Counted from the first letter of the stretch, positions 10,741-22,493 are shown. The stretch is 64,000 bases of DNA from Orobanche coerulescens (GCA_033398695.1 JAWKAU010000038.1:372001-436000); one strand, 5' to 3'. Notes: generated from the letters alone by a model not told the origin. Translations and numbers: made by a program.

Positions 10741-11039
10741 AGGAGATCAAGAGGCAAAATTATTAAGAGTTTTGAGGAGTACAAATCTGCTCTTGGATGG
10801 TCTATTGCGGATATCAAGGGGATCAGCCCATCGATTTGCATGCACAAGATTTTGATGGAGGAAGACTACAAACCATCCGTGGAGCATCAACGCCAGTGAA
10901 TCCTAACATGAAGGAGGTGGTAAAAGTCGAGGTTTTAAAACTCCTCGACGGTATGATCTTTCCAATTTCGATAGTAAGTGGGTAAGTCCGGTTCAAGTTG
11001 TGTCGAAAAAGGGTGGGATAATGATTGTTCAAAACGATA

Positions 11040-11780
11040 ATAATGAATTAATTCCCACCAGATTGTTACGGGGTGGCGTATGTGCATAGATTATAGGAAA
11101 CTAAATAAGGCCACTAGAAAAGATCATTTTCCCTTGCCTTTTATTGATCGGATGTTAGATAGATTAGCGGACACGATTTCTATTGCTTTCTCGATGGCTA
11201 TTCGGGGTATAATCAGATTTACATAGCCCCGAAGACCAAGAGAAAACGAGCGTTTACATGTCCTTACGGCATTTTCGCTTATAGGCGCATGCCGTTTGGA
11301 TTGTGTAATGCGTGGCGACTTTTCAACGGTGTATGATGGCTATTTTTCGACATGGTAGAGCGGTGTATTGAGATTTTCATGGATGATTTTTACATTTTGG
11401 AGATTCTTTTGACATTTGTTTGGAAAATTTGCGAGAAGGTCTTGCGAAGATGTGAAGAGACCAATTTAGTCTTGAATTGGGAAAAGTGTCATTTTATGGT
11501 GCAGGAGGGCATTGTGCTTGGCCATCGAATATCCTCACATGGAATTGAAGTCGTAGAGCAAAAATTGAGACAATTGAGAAGATGCCTCCACCCACTTCGG
11601 TCAAAGGGATTAGGAGTTTTACGGGACACGCCGGTTTTTATCGCCGATTTATTAAGGATTTTCAAAGATCACAAAGCCATTTGTGCAACTTACTCATGAA
11701 AGATGTCCTATTTACTTTCGTGAGTCTTGTAAAGAAAGTTTTGAGTTCTTTGAAGAAAGCTCTAAGCACGGCACGGTGAT
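11040..11780 (+). pseudogene. pol: Athila-1 reverse transcriptase, frameshifted
   Basis: Pieces in several frames: [28 protein letters not shown] (about 11075-11160), CPYGIFAYRRMPFGLCNA (about 11255-11310), the catalytic FMDDF (about 11380) in ORF 11352-11699, and GFYRRFIKDF in ORF 11582-11779. The order is normal for Ty3/gypsy RT, but no frame spans the domain, so it cannot encode an active enzyme as written. Confidence 0.85.
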
Positions 11781-11813
11781 AGTCGCTCGGATTGGGACCT
11801 TCCATTCGAACTA

Positions 11814-12206
11814 ATGTGCGATGCTAGCGATTTTGCCATTGGGCTGCTATTTTGGGCGAGACGAGGGAAGGTGTTTCATGTCATATACTATGCGAGCCGA
11901 ACGCTCGATGACGCCCAAAGAAATTATGCCACAACGGAGAAGGAATTGTTGGCGGTGATATTTGCATTTGATAAATTTCGGGCCTATCTACTAGGAACAA
12001 AGGTGATAGTGTGGACCGATCATTCGGCGATAAAGTACCTTTTGGAGAAGAAGGATGCCAAACCAAGGTTAATTCGGTGGGTGCTACTCCTTCAAGAATT
12101 CAACTTGGAGATTCGGGACAAGAAAGGGACGAGAAAATGTTATAGCCGATCACCTTTCACGGTTAGAGAGTTCCTCGAGAAGGAAGAAAGTCACCACAAA
12201 TTATAG
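11814..12206 (+). pseudogene. pol: Athila-1 RNase H domain
   Basis: 130 codons open. [10 protein letters not shown] (first catalytic Asp), [31 protein letters not shown] (catalytic Glu) and [12 protein letters not shown] (catalytic Asp) are all present. The tail that should end in a DHLSRL-like motif is scrambled after [10 protein letters not shown]. It degrades the RNA strand during reverse transcription. Confidence 0.85.
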
Positions 12207-12234
12207 AAACCTTCCCGACGAGCGGCTCTACAAG

Positions 12235-13550
12235 TTGGATTCAACACATGCGCCTTGGTATGCTGATCTAGTGAACTACTTAGCAAGTAAAACAATTAGA
12301 AACGATCTCTCACGTCATCAAAAGAAGAAGCTAATCTCGGACGCTAAGTACTATTTGTGGGACGATCCTTTTCTTTTTAAGCGATGCCCGATCAAATTAT
12401 CCGTAGATGCATTCCAGATGAGGAAATCCACGGTGTCTTTGAACCATTGCCATGCATCGCCCTACGGTGGACACTTTAGTGGAAATAGAACAGCGAAGGT
12501 CTTACAATCGGGATTTTATTGGCCTTCCTAATTCAAAGATGCTCACTCCAATGAGACTACATGAGATAGGTGTCAACGGACAGGAAACATCTCAAGACGA
12601 CACGAGATGCCGCTGAACACCATACTTGAAGTCGAATTATTTGATGTATGGGGGATCGACTTCATGGGTCCATTTCCCCCATCAAACAAGAATCTCTACA
12701 TTTTGGTGGCCGTGGATTACGTCTCCAAATGGGTTGAAGCGGTGGCACTACCTACGAATGGGTCCAATGTCGTAATCAAGTTTATCAAACAACATATCTT
12801 CTCACGCTTTGGGACTCCACGTGCGATTATAAGTGATGGTGGGTCACACTTCGACAACAAATTTCTTGATGCGGTTTTGAGAAAATACGGAGTCACTCAT
12901 CGTGTTGCCACAGCATACCATCCGCAAACGAGTGGTCAAGTTGAGATATCAAATCGAGAGCTGAAGTGGATTCTATAAAAGACGGTCAGCTCGTCTCGAA
13001 AAGATTGGGCATTTAAACTCGATGATGCACTTTGGGCGTATCGGACTGCGTATAAGACACCTATCGGAATGTCGCCCTACAGATTGGTCTATGGAAAAGG
13101 TTGCCATCTGCCCGTAGAGATGGAGCACCGTGCTTATTGGGCGATAAAGAAACTAAACTTTGATCTAAAATCCGCAGGGGAAAAGCGGTGTTTGCAGCTG
13201 AACGAGTTAGAAGAAATTCGCCACAACTCATACGAAAATGCAAAACTTTATAAGGAGCGGACAAAAATTTGGCATGATAAGCACATCACGCATTGAGAAT
13301 TTGTCCCGGGTCAAGAGGTGTTGCTATTCAACTGACGCTTAAAGTTATTTCCCGGAAATTGCGTTCACGATGGTCGGGACCGTTCACCGTAGTTCAAGTG
13401 TTTCCACATGGTGCGGTAGAAGTTCAAAGAGATGGTGAAAATTCAAAGTTAATGGACAACGGTTGAAGGCATACTTGGGGAATCCAATAGACACGCGAAA
13501 CGAGCGTCACCTTATCCACCGCCGGATGAATGCGAGAGAAGTCCTATGAA
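12235..13550 (+). pseudogene. pol: Athila-1 integrase, interrupted
   Basis: ORF 12235-12531 has the H-H part of the zinc domain (NHCHASPYGGHFSGNRTAKVL); the C-C part lies beyond the stop at 12529. ORF 12607-12978 holds the DDE core: [19 protein letters not shown], and Glu in [13 protein letters not shown] stop after KWIL (12976) splits the core from ORF 13069-13296 ([25 protein letters not shown]...). The C-terminal strand-rich part (SRWSGPF) is frameshifted to about 13550. Integrase inserts element DNA into the host chromosome. Confidence 0.85.
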
Positions 13551-13569
13551 GACTATAAACTTAGCGCTT

Positions 13570-13587
13570 CTCGGGAGGCAACCCGAG
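13570..13587 (+). other. Short conserved hairpin downstream of pol (AGGCAA loop)
   Basis: CTCGGG-AGGCAA-CCCGAG folds as a 6-bp stem with a 6-base loop, preceded by AGCGCT. Athila-2 has GATGGG-AGGCAA-CCCATC at 37530-37547 with the same loop and three compensated stem pairs. Confidence 0.7.
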
Positions 13588-13736
13588 TATTAGTTGTAGA
13601 TTCTTTGTTGTTTGCTTGCATTTTTGAGTCTCTTTTTGTCTTCTTTCCTCTTGGATCCATCCTTTCCTCTCATTTTAATGAATTCGTGTAAAATTTACGT
13701 GCAGGAATCGGCAAAAAGGGGATAAATTCAATAATG

Positions 13737-14050
13737 GGCCGCGGCACTGATCCAGGTGAGCCGCGGCACACACGGTGAGGAACAATGGCCGATCAAACTG
13801 TACCTGTGCCGCGGCATGATCTTGCGAGCGCGGCACACCAGTCGCCGAGCCGCGGCACCGAGCCGCGGCACACTAAATGGTCAAGAAACGCCAGGCGCAC
13901 ATGCTTTGTGCCGCGGCATACTAAGTCCGAGCCGGCACACTATAACACCGAGCCGCGTCGTCGAAATCGAGCGCGGCACCGGCATATCAAAACGTCCAAA
14001 TCCGACTGTACTTTGGGCCGCGGCTCACGTTTATTGTGCCGCGGCACCCG
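13737..14050. repeat. Internal CCGCGGCAC palindrome cluster of Athila-1
   Basis: Roughly ten copies of (G/T)GCCGCGGCAC and degraded forms within 310 bp, in the non-coding region after pol. ORFs through it are by-products of the repeats. Confidence 0.8.
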
Positions 14051-15052
14051 TCGCAAAATAAGAGCAGCCAGGTCAAGCTCTTTCAGTCGATCGGCCTGCA
14101 TAGTATACTTTTTCCCTTCATTCCTTCCTTCCTGCACACGATGAGGTTAGTCGGGTCCATTCTATCAGTCTCCTTTTCAAATTCTCCAGGTAATTTTTGA
14201 TTTCTAAATCATAGGTGATTATTGATGTGAAAAGATTTGGAGTTTTATATTGCTAGTTGTTCTTCATTGTTGTTTCTGAAATGGAGTTGGAATATGGGAA
14301 ATTTGTTATTGTGGTAGAATTGATGTTTATGAACGAATTATTGATGATGGGTTTTTGTAATTCAGGGCTATAATCTGTGTTATTATTTTTGGGATTTGGA
14401 ATTAACCATCAAAATTTTTGTTCTTCATTTTAACTTGTGCACACAAGGTGTTTGATAAATTGCAGCAATGGAAAATTGATCATTCAGCCACACCACCCTC
14501 CTCACCGGACGATGCCGGCACCAGCTCCTGAGCAGACTGGAGGGGAGTACTTGACCTTTTACTTTTCTTGCATTTCATTTTTTGTCCATTGAGGTCAATG
14601 TACGTCCTAAGTTTGGGGGGGGCTTTACATTGATGCATTCATTCTTTGTACTCTATTTTCTTCTTGTACACTATATTTTGTTGCACTTTTCTTTCTTTGC
14701 GAAATTTTTTTAATAGCCTTGCTTGCCGTAGTTTTTCTTTATTCGTGAATTTTCGTGCTTCTATTATGTGTGATACTGATGTTACGACCTTTGTCTTTCT
14801 CTCAAGAAGCGGGCGAGTTCTAGTCGAGTTGTAGTCGATTATTTCATTGCCTTAGTATTCATTAGGTCCGAAATTTTTCGTGATTGTAGAGGACTTAGCG
14901 AGATAAGAGACGATACATACTTGTTTTTAAATCCCCATCAATACGTTTGGCTACATTTTCCGGATAGTGAGTCGTCTTGTTTCTTTAGTCGTGTTGGCAC
15001 TTAAATTGAGTTTAGAGTCGGGCGGTTTTCCCTAAAGTTGAGATAATGTGTT
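14051..15052 (+). other. Athila-1 3' region, no intact gene
   Basis: This is where other Athila elements may carry an env-like ORF. I see only short, T-rich frames and no recognisable protein. TTTCGTGCTTC...TGATGTTACGA and GGTCCGAAATTTT near 14750-14880 are shared with Athila-2 (about 37975-38105), so the block is conserved between the two families. Confidence 0.6.
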
Positions 15053-15380
15053 CTATGAAGGGAAGTCTAGTAAGGGGTATTCGCGTGACCCGTTGTTTAC
15101 TCTCGCGTAAAGCAGCGACTCTGATTAGACTATTGATTTAGATATTTCACATGTGCCAATGATAGGAGCCTAGTAATCGGGGCATTCGCGTGACCCATTG
15201 TTTACTCTCGCGTCAAGCGGCAACCTTGATTCGGACATGCGGAAATTGTGTATTCGAGTTGTTTCTCCATTGTAGACGGGAACTTAGTAACTAGAAGCAT
15301 CCATGTGCCCCATGAGTGTCTTTTTACGTCAAACGGTTTCCTAATACATGAGAATGGAAGTTCCACCCTAGGATTATCCC
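15053..15380 (+). repeat. Three degenerate ~105-115 bp repeats before the Athila-1 PPT
   Basis: Units start near 15062 (GAAGTCTAGTAA), 15165 (GAGCCTAGTAA) and 15280 (GAACTTAGTAA). The first two contain ATTCGCGTGACCC(G/A)TTGTTTACTCTCGCGT. The third has ATCCATGTGCCCCATGAGTG...TACGTCAAACGG. The same three units in the same order occur in Athila-2 at 38284-38570. Confidence 0.75.
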
Positions 15381-15800
15381 GATGAAACATCCCGAGATCC
15401 TAACCTAGTGGTCAACTCGAATCGAATTCTTGAGCATATTTATATAAGGGGACACTGTCCGAGGTTTAGTTGTTAGGAGACTCGTGAAAAATTGTGCCTT
15501 TAGGCGTGGAACGGGACGAACTAACTTGTCTATTTTAGCCTTTCATATTGACGGTCGATTCGACTCAAGTTTTGTTAATCTTTGAGCTGAGTTTTCTTCA
15601 TGAACAAATGATTAGGACTGAACTTGATCACTTTGCGGTATCACTATTCGAAAGTGCAGCTCGCTTTTATGACACTCGTATCATTTAGAGAGAATGGCAG
15701 GATAGTATTGATTAGGTTGAACACTATGAGTTGCACGATGATTCACGACATTCTTTTATTGACTTTAATTCTTTTTGCTTGAGGACAAGCAAAGGCTTAA

Positions 15801-15813
15801 GTTTGGGGGTATT
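15801..15813 (+). other. Polypurine tract of Athila-1
   Basis: GTTTGGGGGTATT directly before the 3' LTR start TGTTAGG. Confidence 0.6.
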
Positions 15814-17146
15814 TGTTAGGCGTATTTTTATACGCTTATTTATCATTATTTTGTAGTATTTTGGAGTGTGAAATCATCTAAATGAGCTTTTAATGCCTTA
15901 ATTTTGTATGATTGACGAAATTGAAGTCAGGAAGCTTAAACGAGGCAAAACGGTAGAAACGGCAAAAGCTGGACTATGAGCCGCGGCACAAGGAAGCCGA
16001 GCCGTGGCAAAGGAAGACACCGGCCGAAGGCGAGTAGATTTGTACTGCGTCGCGGCACACCATGTGAGCCGCGGCACGGAAGGATTTAATTACGCCCGTG
16101 TATTGATTTTGGCGATGTGCCGCGGCACACGAGTTGATGAGCGGCACACTTTGCGGGTTTGGTACGTCTGCGCGGATTTTGGGCCGTTTCGAAGCCAGTT
16201 TTCAACCAACTAATACGGACGCGATTTATGGAAGTGCTGAGCTATAAATAAGGCTTAAGACCCTAATTTAATTATCTTGGAACCTTGGAATCAGAAAATC
16301 ATTGAAGCTAAACCTAGGAGAGCTTAAGCTTGGAGACAGAGAAGAGGAGGAAAGCAGAGGAATTCAAGGGCAGAAGGCGGGAGCTGAAGAACGGAGGAAT
16401 CCGAGCTTCATCTGCGTTTGAATTTTATGCTTTCGTTTATTTCTTTTGTATTTTCAGTTTTTAGTATGTCAGGCTAAAGCCCTAATCTAGGGTTTTGATG
16501 AAACCTTTATTTTGACGAATTGATTAAGATTATCCAAGTTATTACCTTTTTATTGAGTTTTCCCAATTATGTTTAATGCTTGCAATTATCTGGCCAATAG
16601 TTGTATTGATTTAATCATTCACTTCGAATCGGGAGAGGAGATTTGGTGAGGAACTATTGGTGAGAACCGTTTTATTCTGTGAGATAGGAATATACTCATA
16701 GGAACTACGTGGCCTTTAGGAGATTTCATGCTTTTTGCCTAGCGACGAGATAATTCACCTAGGGATAGAGTGCGTTAGTCGCCGTTAGATAAATCTATTG
16801 ACCTCGGGAGAGGCGGTAGAATATATTAGCAATCTCCGCCTTCAATAAATTGGGAAAATTATTTATTACGGATAATCAAGATTAAATTCGGATAAATTAA
16901 GGTGGATTCAGAACTCTAGACTTATTTATCATTTGATTCCTTTTATTCAAGTTATCGCTTTCTGTTTAGTCTTTTATTCATTCTTGTAGTTATTAATCCA
17001 AAAACCCAACTTCGATTGTTCAAATAAAATTGGAATACGAAAACGTCGGTAGTTAGAGACTCAATCCTCGTGGGAACGATACTCTACTTATCACTTTATT
17101 ACTTGTAAACGATGACGTGCACTTGCGTGTAGGAAATATCGCAACA
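15814..17146 (+). repeat. Athila-1 3' LTR
   Basis: 1333 bp, TGTTAGGCG...CGCAACA, followed by TSD ATGGC. It has a palindrome cluster at 15977-16150 and a TATA box at 16243-16250. Confidence 0.93.
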
Positions 17147-17151
17147 ATGGC

Positions 17152-18186
17152 AAACTCGCCTGATCGGAGATACCAGGCCAATATCAAGTACCTAGCGATC
17201 GACTCCCAAGGAGATCGCCCTTTGGCGTCCGGCGATCGACTCTAGTGCCCGGCTAAGGACAACCGACCTACGCCCCGAACAGAGACGATCGTCCATCAAA
17301 GTCTACGAAGACTGGATCTCAAAACAGCACCCATGTGCATATCCAAGACAAGATCCGCGTTTCGCGGATCATTGACCACCAACAGCTGTCTCTGACTAAG
17401 ACGGCTTTACCTACCGACAGGCCCGCCGAAAGGCACAAGGTAGGACCGCCCGTGACAGCGACTCAAACGCGTGCAGGCTTCTCATTGGACCGCGCGACTG
17501 ACTGCCAGCAACTCCTGCAGACTTTAAGGGGACAAGCCCATGTGCTAAAATACGATCGCCCGCTTATTATAATGAAGCAAAGATGATCGCCCGGCAGATC
17601 CAAGTCCTATAAATAGAGAACCTTCTCCTACTGGAAAAAGGTTCTGAATTCGTTCACTTATATCCCGAATTCATTCATGGAAGCAGGACAAACATACCAT
17701 CAAGCTCCCAGCTTTCTCTCCTGAATCAACCTCAGGATTTCTCTCTCAGAACCTCTCATCAAGAAGACGGTCGGTAGAGGCAAGAAGTCTCCACAGCGCG
17801 GATTCCAAGAGACATACAAGTCCAGGAGCTTAAACATACAGCTAACACACGCCGTGAGAGACTGTCGATCTCTCACCGCCATCACTGTTCATCGACGTTG
17901 TTACAAGAACTCACAGAGCATCAAATATGGTTCTTCCGGCAATCTACATGCTCACTAGCTAAGATAACAAGAATCTCTGCACTCATTGTAATTGTATTCT
18001 TACATTAATACTTGTATCCCCGAATATTGGTATTAATAATATCTCGCGAGAGCATTCAAGCCCGGGACTAACAATCCCTGCAATTCTTGTGTTATTTATC
18101 TTTTCCCACGGATGTGTTCTCGCATTTGTTTGCTATCCATCCATTCCAGCAATATCTATCTCCGGATAATATTTTGGGTAGCAACA
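17152..18186 (+). repeat. Remainder of the Tat-like 3' LTR
   Basis: Continues the LTR begun at 6723; total length about 1117 bp without the insertion. It is rich in GATCGCC, with TATA at 17608-17615, and ends GGGTAGCAACA like the 5' LTR. Confidence 0.85.
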
Positions 18187-18579
18187 TGCTTTACACGATA
18201 TCTGGACATTGGTATCTCCAAAGCCGCGATGTTTCAAATTTTTTATTAATTTTACACCGCCGTTTCGGGCAATAAGGGTAATTTGATAAGTCAGAAGTGG
18301 GACCCGCTCTTATTTTAAAATTAGATGGATAAGTTGTACCAGTTACACTCAGTCCATCGTGGTCGTCTATTTTAAACAACGGTTCCCATCCCTTAAATCT
18401 GACCATTCATTATCTGAAAACCCTTCATCGCTGCCGACTGTAAAAGGACTGTAAATGCCTCTTCAGACTCTTTACGTTTTCTGCATATTGAACGAGTCCT
18501 TGAGCATACAGCCTACAAGTCTTTTTGCTTTTACTGCATTTCTCTTTGAATCTTCTTTACTTTTATTCGAGAATCGTCA

Positions 18580-21500
18580 ATGACATCTTCTCAGACCTCC
18601 TCTATCTCTCTCAAGAAGTCCTCCAACATCATCGATGGATGGATCTTTGCTAGATCTGTCGTGCTTGAATGTGTTCGTTACGAAGGTGATGACGTCGAAT
18701 CGATGGAGTACGTCATTACGAGGATTCGTCAGCAAGGCCTTTATCGCCTTGGAAGTCACACCGCTGAGCATTTTTATGCTCAAATGGTTGAGGAATTTTA
18801 CCTCAACACTGCTGTCCGTTTCTTCTCGCTAGCTCAGGGAGGAAATGTTACTGACATCACTGCTGTCATTCGCGGAGTCGAGATTCGTGTTGACCAAGAG
18901 CTTCTTCAGAATCTCTACAGGCTTCCTGCTGATGGCCTGACAATGGAAGATATTGAGACCTTTGGGTCCCAAGAAGTCCTGACCAGATATTATGGACTGT
19001 TCACCGGTTCAGCATCAGTTGAAACGGTTCACACCTCTTTCCACAAGAAACTCTTTTGTTTACCTTTTGTTTATTTACACGATTTTTGTTGCCGTGTAAT
19101 TGAGAATAGAACAGGTGCGTTCGAGATGTGCACCGATTTAAGGTTCAGGATGATGGTTGCAATCATGACCTGTGAAAAGGTCAACTGGTGTCAAATAATT
19201 CTCAAAAGGTTGCAGGAAGAAGTCTCTAAGCCGGCCTCGCAGAATAAGTCCTTTGGATTGTTTCTGAATTACATTCTGAAAAAATGCGGTGTTCCGCAAG
19301 CTAAAGAAGCGAAGAAGATCAATTCTCGGATATACATGGGAAGCATCAGGCCCTCTATTTTTAACAAAACTCCCCTGATTGCGAATAGACCCTTTGTCCG
19401 AAACTTGCCCCTTTCTGCCAATCCTAGGGATGTGTGTTCGAAGTCCCAGAGCGAGGAGACTTCAAGGAAGAGAAAGAGATCTCACAGCAAAACTCCCGTT
19501 GCTGGTGAGAAGCCGAAAAGGAAGCTAAGGAAAGTCACAAAAGTTAAAGTTACAGAAATCTCCGAGGATGCTCCTTCAACGGCCCAACCCACTGTATCGA
19601 GCCCCCAGGGTGCAACCCCTGTGGAAGAGATGACTGCTACTATCGCGATAGTAGATCCCGAGCCTTTGGTGGGTATGACGGATATTCAGAAATCTGCCAA
19701 CTTCAAAGACTCTGGCGAGTCGGATGCCCCTTTGGAGCCAATAGTCACATCTCCTATTTGGGATTCCACACCTGTTCAGGATCCTTCTCCCATCAGGGTA
19801 CCAACCCCTGTTCGGGATCCTACTCCGACACAGGAACCCATGTCTGTCGAGGAACCCGTGCATACAGCGGACCAAAGCGTTGTACGCAGCCCCTCCCCAG
19901 ACTCCATAATAAACAAGACTTTGCTTTCTGTGCAAATTGAACAAGCATATGAACGCTTTGTCCAGTGGAAAACCTACAGGCTCGCTCCATACAACACTTT
20001 GTACAACTGGAGCGATTGGTGCGAAGAAGAAAGGTTTGTCTTGGAAGTGACGGACTCTCAAGATGTTGAAGTCCTGATCAAATGGGACAACCTGTGCTGT
20101 AAAGAGTTAATCAGTAGCCACCTGATGGACAAGGCTGATGCACGCAAGAAAGGAAAAGCAAAATCCATTAGCTCTGATCCCCACAGTACCAAATCTGATC
20201 ATGACTTAGACGACAACGATGACGCCCTCCAGGTAGGTCTGAGAATGTGTCGTGAGGAAACCCAGCCAAATCAAGGGACATAAAGCCAAAATATGTTCCC
20301 ATCGGCGAGGATTCAGTCCCTTCTATAGTGGAGGAACAACCAGCCACGAAACAGGCATCCGCGCCTGTCGCCACAGATGACCAGACCAGCGCCATCCCGT
20401 AGGAGGAATCAGTCCCTCTGCCGGAGCAGACAGATGCTGAGAGACAGCAGGAAGAATCAGTCCCTCCTGTACCTATGTCTTCGGAACCGATTTCAGAACA
20501 AGAGAATATAGCTACCCCTGTTGCCGAGCCCGCATCTGATGCTCCCGCACCCTCAACTGTTTTGGAATCCGATGACAGTATAATACCTGAGGACGTCCAC
20601 CTCGATTCACATCCCAATGTGAACTTGAGGCAGTTGAATGGAGTTGAAGATTTTGCCAAGCCAGACTCTCCAAGAACCGCTGAGAAGAAAGAGCAATTAC
20701 ATGCTCTTGGCCGCCAAACTGTTTTCCTGCAGGACGCCGTGAATGCCCTGCATGCTGTTGAAAAAGAAATTAATTGGCTACATCAGTCAGCCATTGAAGA
20801 AATGACCGGTATGAGGCACGAAGTCTCACAAGTGGAAGAAGCCTTCCGTATTCGGCCTACCGTCTTCAAGCAGGCCCTTAGCCAATTGCAACAGCGTCAG
20901 GAGCAGATCCTGAAGGAAGAGCAATCCAAGCTCCGTATGTCTGAGGCCAAGACAGCATCCACTCTCATTGAATCTGGTTCCCAGCTTCGTGCCCACGACA
21001 AAAAGATTCAGGACATATCGCAGGTGCTCGCCTCCCTTGTGAATAAGATGACAAGTTTTGAGACCAAACAGGATGCTGCTATGCAAATCCTGGAGTGCTT
21101 GGATGAGAAGGTCTGATATCTTGATGACGCCAAAAAGGGGGAAGAAGCGAGGGAAGCTGCAAGGAGAACTAGGCTCGAGCAAGAGAAGGAAATGGTAGCT
21201 ACTTTTGAAGACAACATCACAGCTGATATTGCTCGACTTTCATCTCCTACTCCCAACGTTAGGATACAGGGAGATCGCCCAGAATTCCAGGACCCTAAGT
21301 TTCCTTGGAAGAACCTCGTTCAAAAGCCGCAAGCAATAAACCTCTCGGCCACCCGACAGCTAACTGCAGAAGAGATCAAGAACTGGAGGAAGAATGAACT
21401 GCTAAGATACTTTGTAGTTCTTATCAGGGAATCCTCAATATTCAACCGTTGCAGGACGGTACAGGAAGCCGCAGAGGAGTATAAGAAGAGGTTGGACGAA

Positions 21501-21710
21501 TGGACGCTCCCGCTACAGCAGAAAATGAAATCCAAGCACAGGCAAGGTGACTTGGTTACCCATCCAGAAGATTGGATCCTAGCTTTCAATAAGTCCTATG
21601 AAGGTCAATATATCTATCAAAATCGAAACAGTGACGCTCATCAAAACTGGTGGAAGGGTACCAAGAATGACCCTAAAAGGCCTTGGAGGCATTCTGACTA
21701 TAGGAGCTAG
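18580..21710 (+). pseudogene. S1 env-like gene with 'putative plant transposon protein' domain, lightly broken
   Basis: A 567-codon ORF (18580-20283) continues in another frame (20284-21113, then 21117-21710), about 1040 codons in all. Breaks are one frameshift near 20230-20260, a TAG near 20401 and a TGA at 21114. Residues about 45-260 resemble the plant-specific 'putative plant transposon protein' domain (Pfam PF20167, from memory): AEHFYAQMVEEFYLN, VIRGVEIRVDQELLQNLYRLP, and FRMMVAIMTCEKVNWCQIILK. A Pro/Ser/Thr-rich middle follows, with a basic KRKR...KPKRKLRK stretch, then a coiled coil (about 20690-21110) and a Trp-rich tail. No membrane anchor or signal peptide is obvious, so 'env-like' describes position only. 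The function is unknown. Confidence 0.65.
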
Positions 21711-22142
21711 ATTCCATCCTGTATTCCTATTCATGTATTCTTATCTTTTATAGCAAAAACATTGTAACCCTTGTTCAACATCAATAAAATGTTTTTCTCT
21801 TAAAGATTACAACTCGTATTCTACTGTGTGTTTGTATGATTACGTAATTCAATCCATTTGCTGAATTAATACAAGTATAAAAACTTGTTAAAATATTAAG
21901 CTGTATGAACTTGTCTGCGAACAATTCATAGATTCAGTTGTATGTATCTAGATAACAATGTAAGATTGTGCATGCGCGCCAATCATAAGTTTAAAGATGT
22001 AAATACTCTTTTGATAAAAGCTGAACTTGCCTGCGAGCATTTCTTAGTGTTAGGCTAATTACTGAAGGCCAGAACATTCAAACAGAAGACCAAGAAGTCT
22101 ACCTTTCTTCAAGACGCTAAGTGTCAAAGTTTTGGCATCATC
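21711..22142 (+). other. S1 non-coding sequence between env-like gene and LTR
   Basis: An AT-rich 3' untranslated region with AATAAAATG near 21783. It ends with GTCAAAGTTTTGGCATCATCAA, the usual lead-in to a Sirevirus polypurine tract. The G-rich tract expected next is missing. Confidence 0.5.
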
Positions 22143-22493
22143 AAGTATATTTGGATAACATTAAAAAGTTTTTAAAGGAAGACTTCGAAAATTATCAGAA
22201 ATGGGGAAATTATTGGGATAACAATCCCTGTATCGAAATATCATGATAAGAGTGTTTTGACAATGTGCCAATCTAGCATACAGCAAGTTGTTGTATCGAA
22301 AGTCTAATCAAAGTGACGGATACTGTATCGAAGACTTCTCATCATACCATCATAGAGCAACAGAGTCTATAAAGCGCTAAGTATGGAAGTTGTCTCTCCA
22401 TACAGCAAATATTCCATACAGCGACTTCTCCTTTATAGCGTACAGCACAAATGGATATAACATTCAAGCTGTGAAGTATTGAGACCTTCAATA
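22143..22493 (+). repeat. S1 3' LTR, first part (start uncertain)
   Basis: The boundary is approximate because no TG start or polypurine tract is visible. CTGTATCGA and CATACAGC motifs recur several times. It is interrupted at 22494 by the Angela-like Copia; CAATA at 22489-22493 is that element's TSD. Confidence 0.45.

Larger units (their letters stand above)
6805..17146 (+). mobile_element. Athila-1: complete Athila-type Ty3/gypsy element
   Basis: 10,342 bp. LTRs are 6805-8130 and 15814-17146, both TGTTAGGCG...CGCAACA, flanked by an exact 5-bp TSD ATGGC (6800-6804 and 17147-17151). The primer-binding site matches tRNA-Asp. Gag is open; pol is broken by many small indels. A ~2.2 kb 3' region without an intact gene follows pol. 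It is inserted in the 3' LTR of the Tat-like element. Confidence 0.95.
601..18186 (+). mobile_element. Gag-only Tat-like Ty3/gypsy element (split by Athila-1)
   Basis: In order: 5' LTR remnant (601-1067), primer-binding-site-like sequence (1070), gag (1277-2425), a non-coding block, an antisense multi-exon gene (6179-3547), polypurine tract (6711) and 3' LTR (6723-6804 joined to 17152-18186). No protease, RT or integrase remains between gag and the 3' LTR, so it must depend on a partner element for replication. Assignment to the Tat/Retand group is inference from the gag and from the antisense gene, a feature reported for that group. The element sits in S1, between S1's off-window pol and its env-like gene. 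The 3' target flank is TGCTT (18187-18191); the 5' flank is outside the window. Confidence 0.75.

Noticed and set aside
11881..12066. Minus-strand ORF opposite the Athila-1 RNase H
   Set aside because: Shadow of the RNase H frame, which carries all three catalytic acidic residues.
13737..14050. CRISPR-like appearance of short palindromes with spacers
   Set aside because: Spacing is irregular, motifs vary, and the host is a plant retrotransposon; no cas genes exist.
19576..20061. 161-codon minus-strand ORF inside the S1 env-like gene
   Set aside because: Shadow of the Pro/Ser-rich repeat region on the plus strand.
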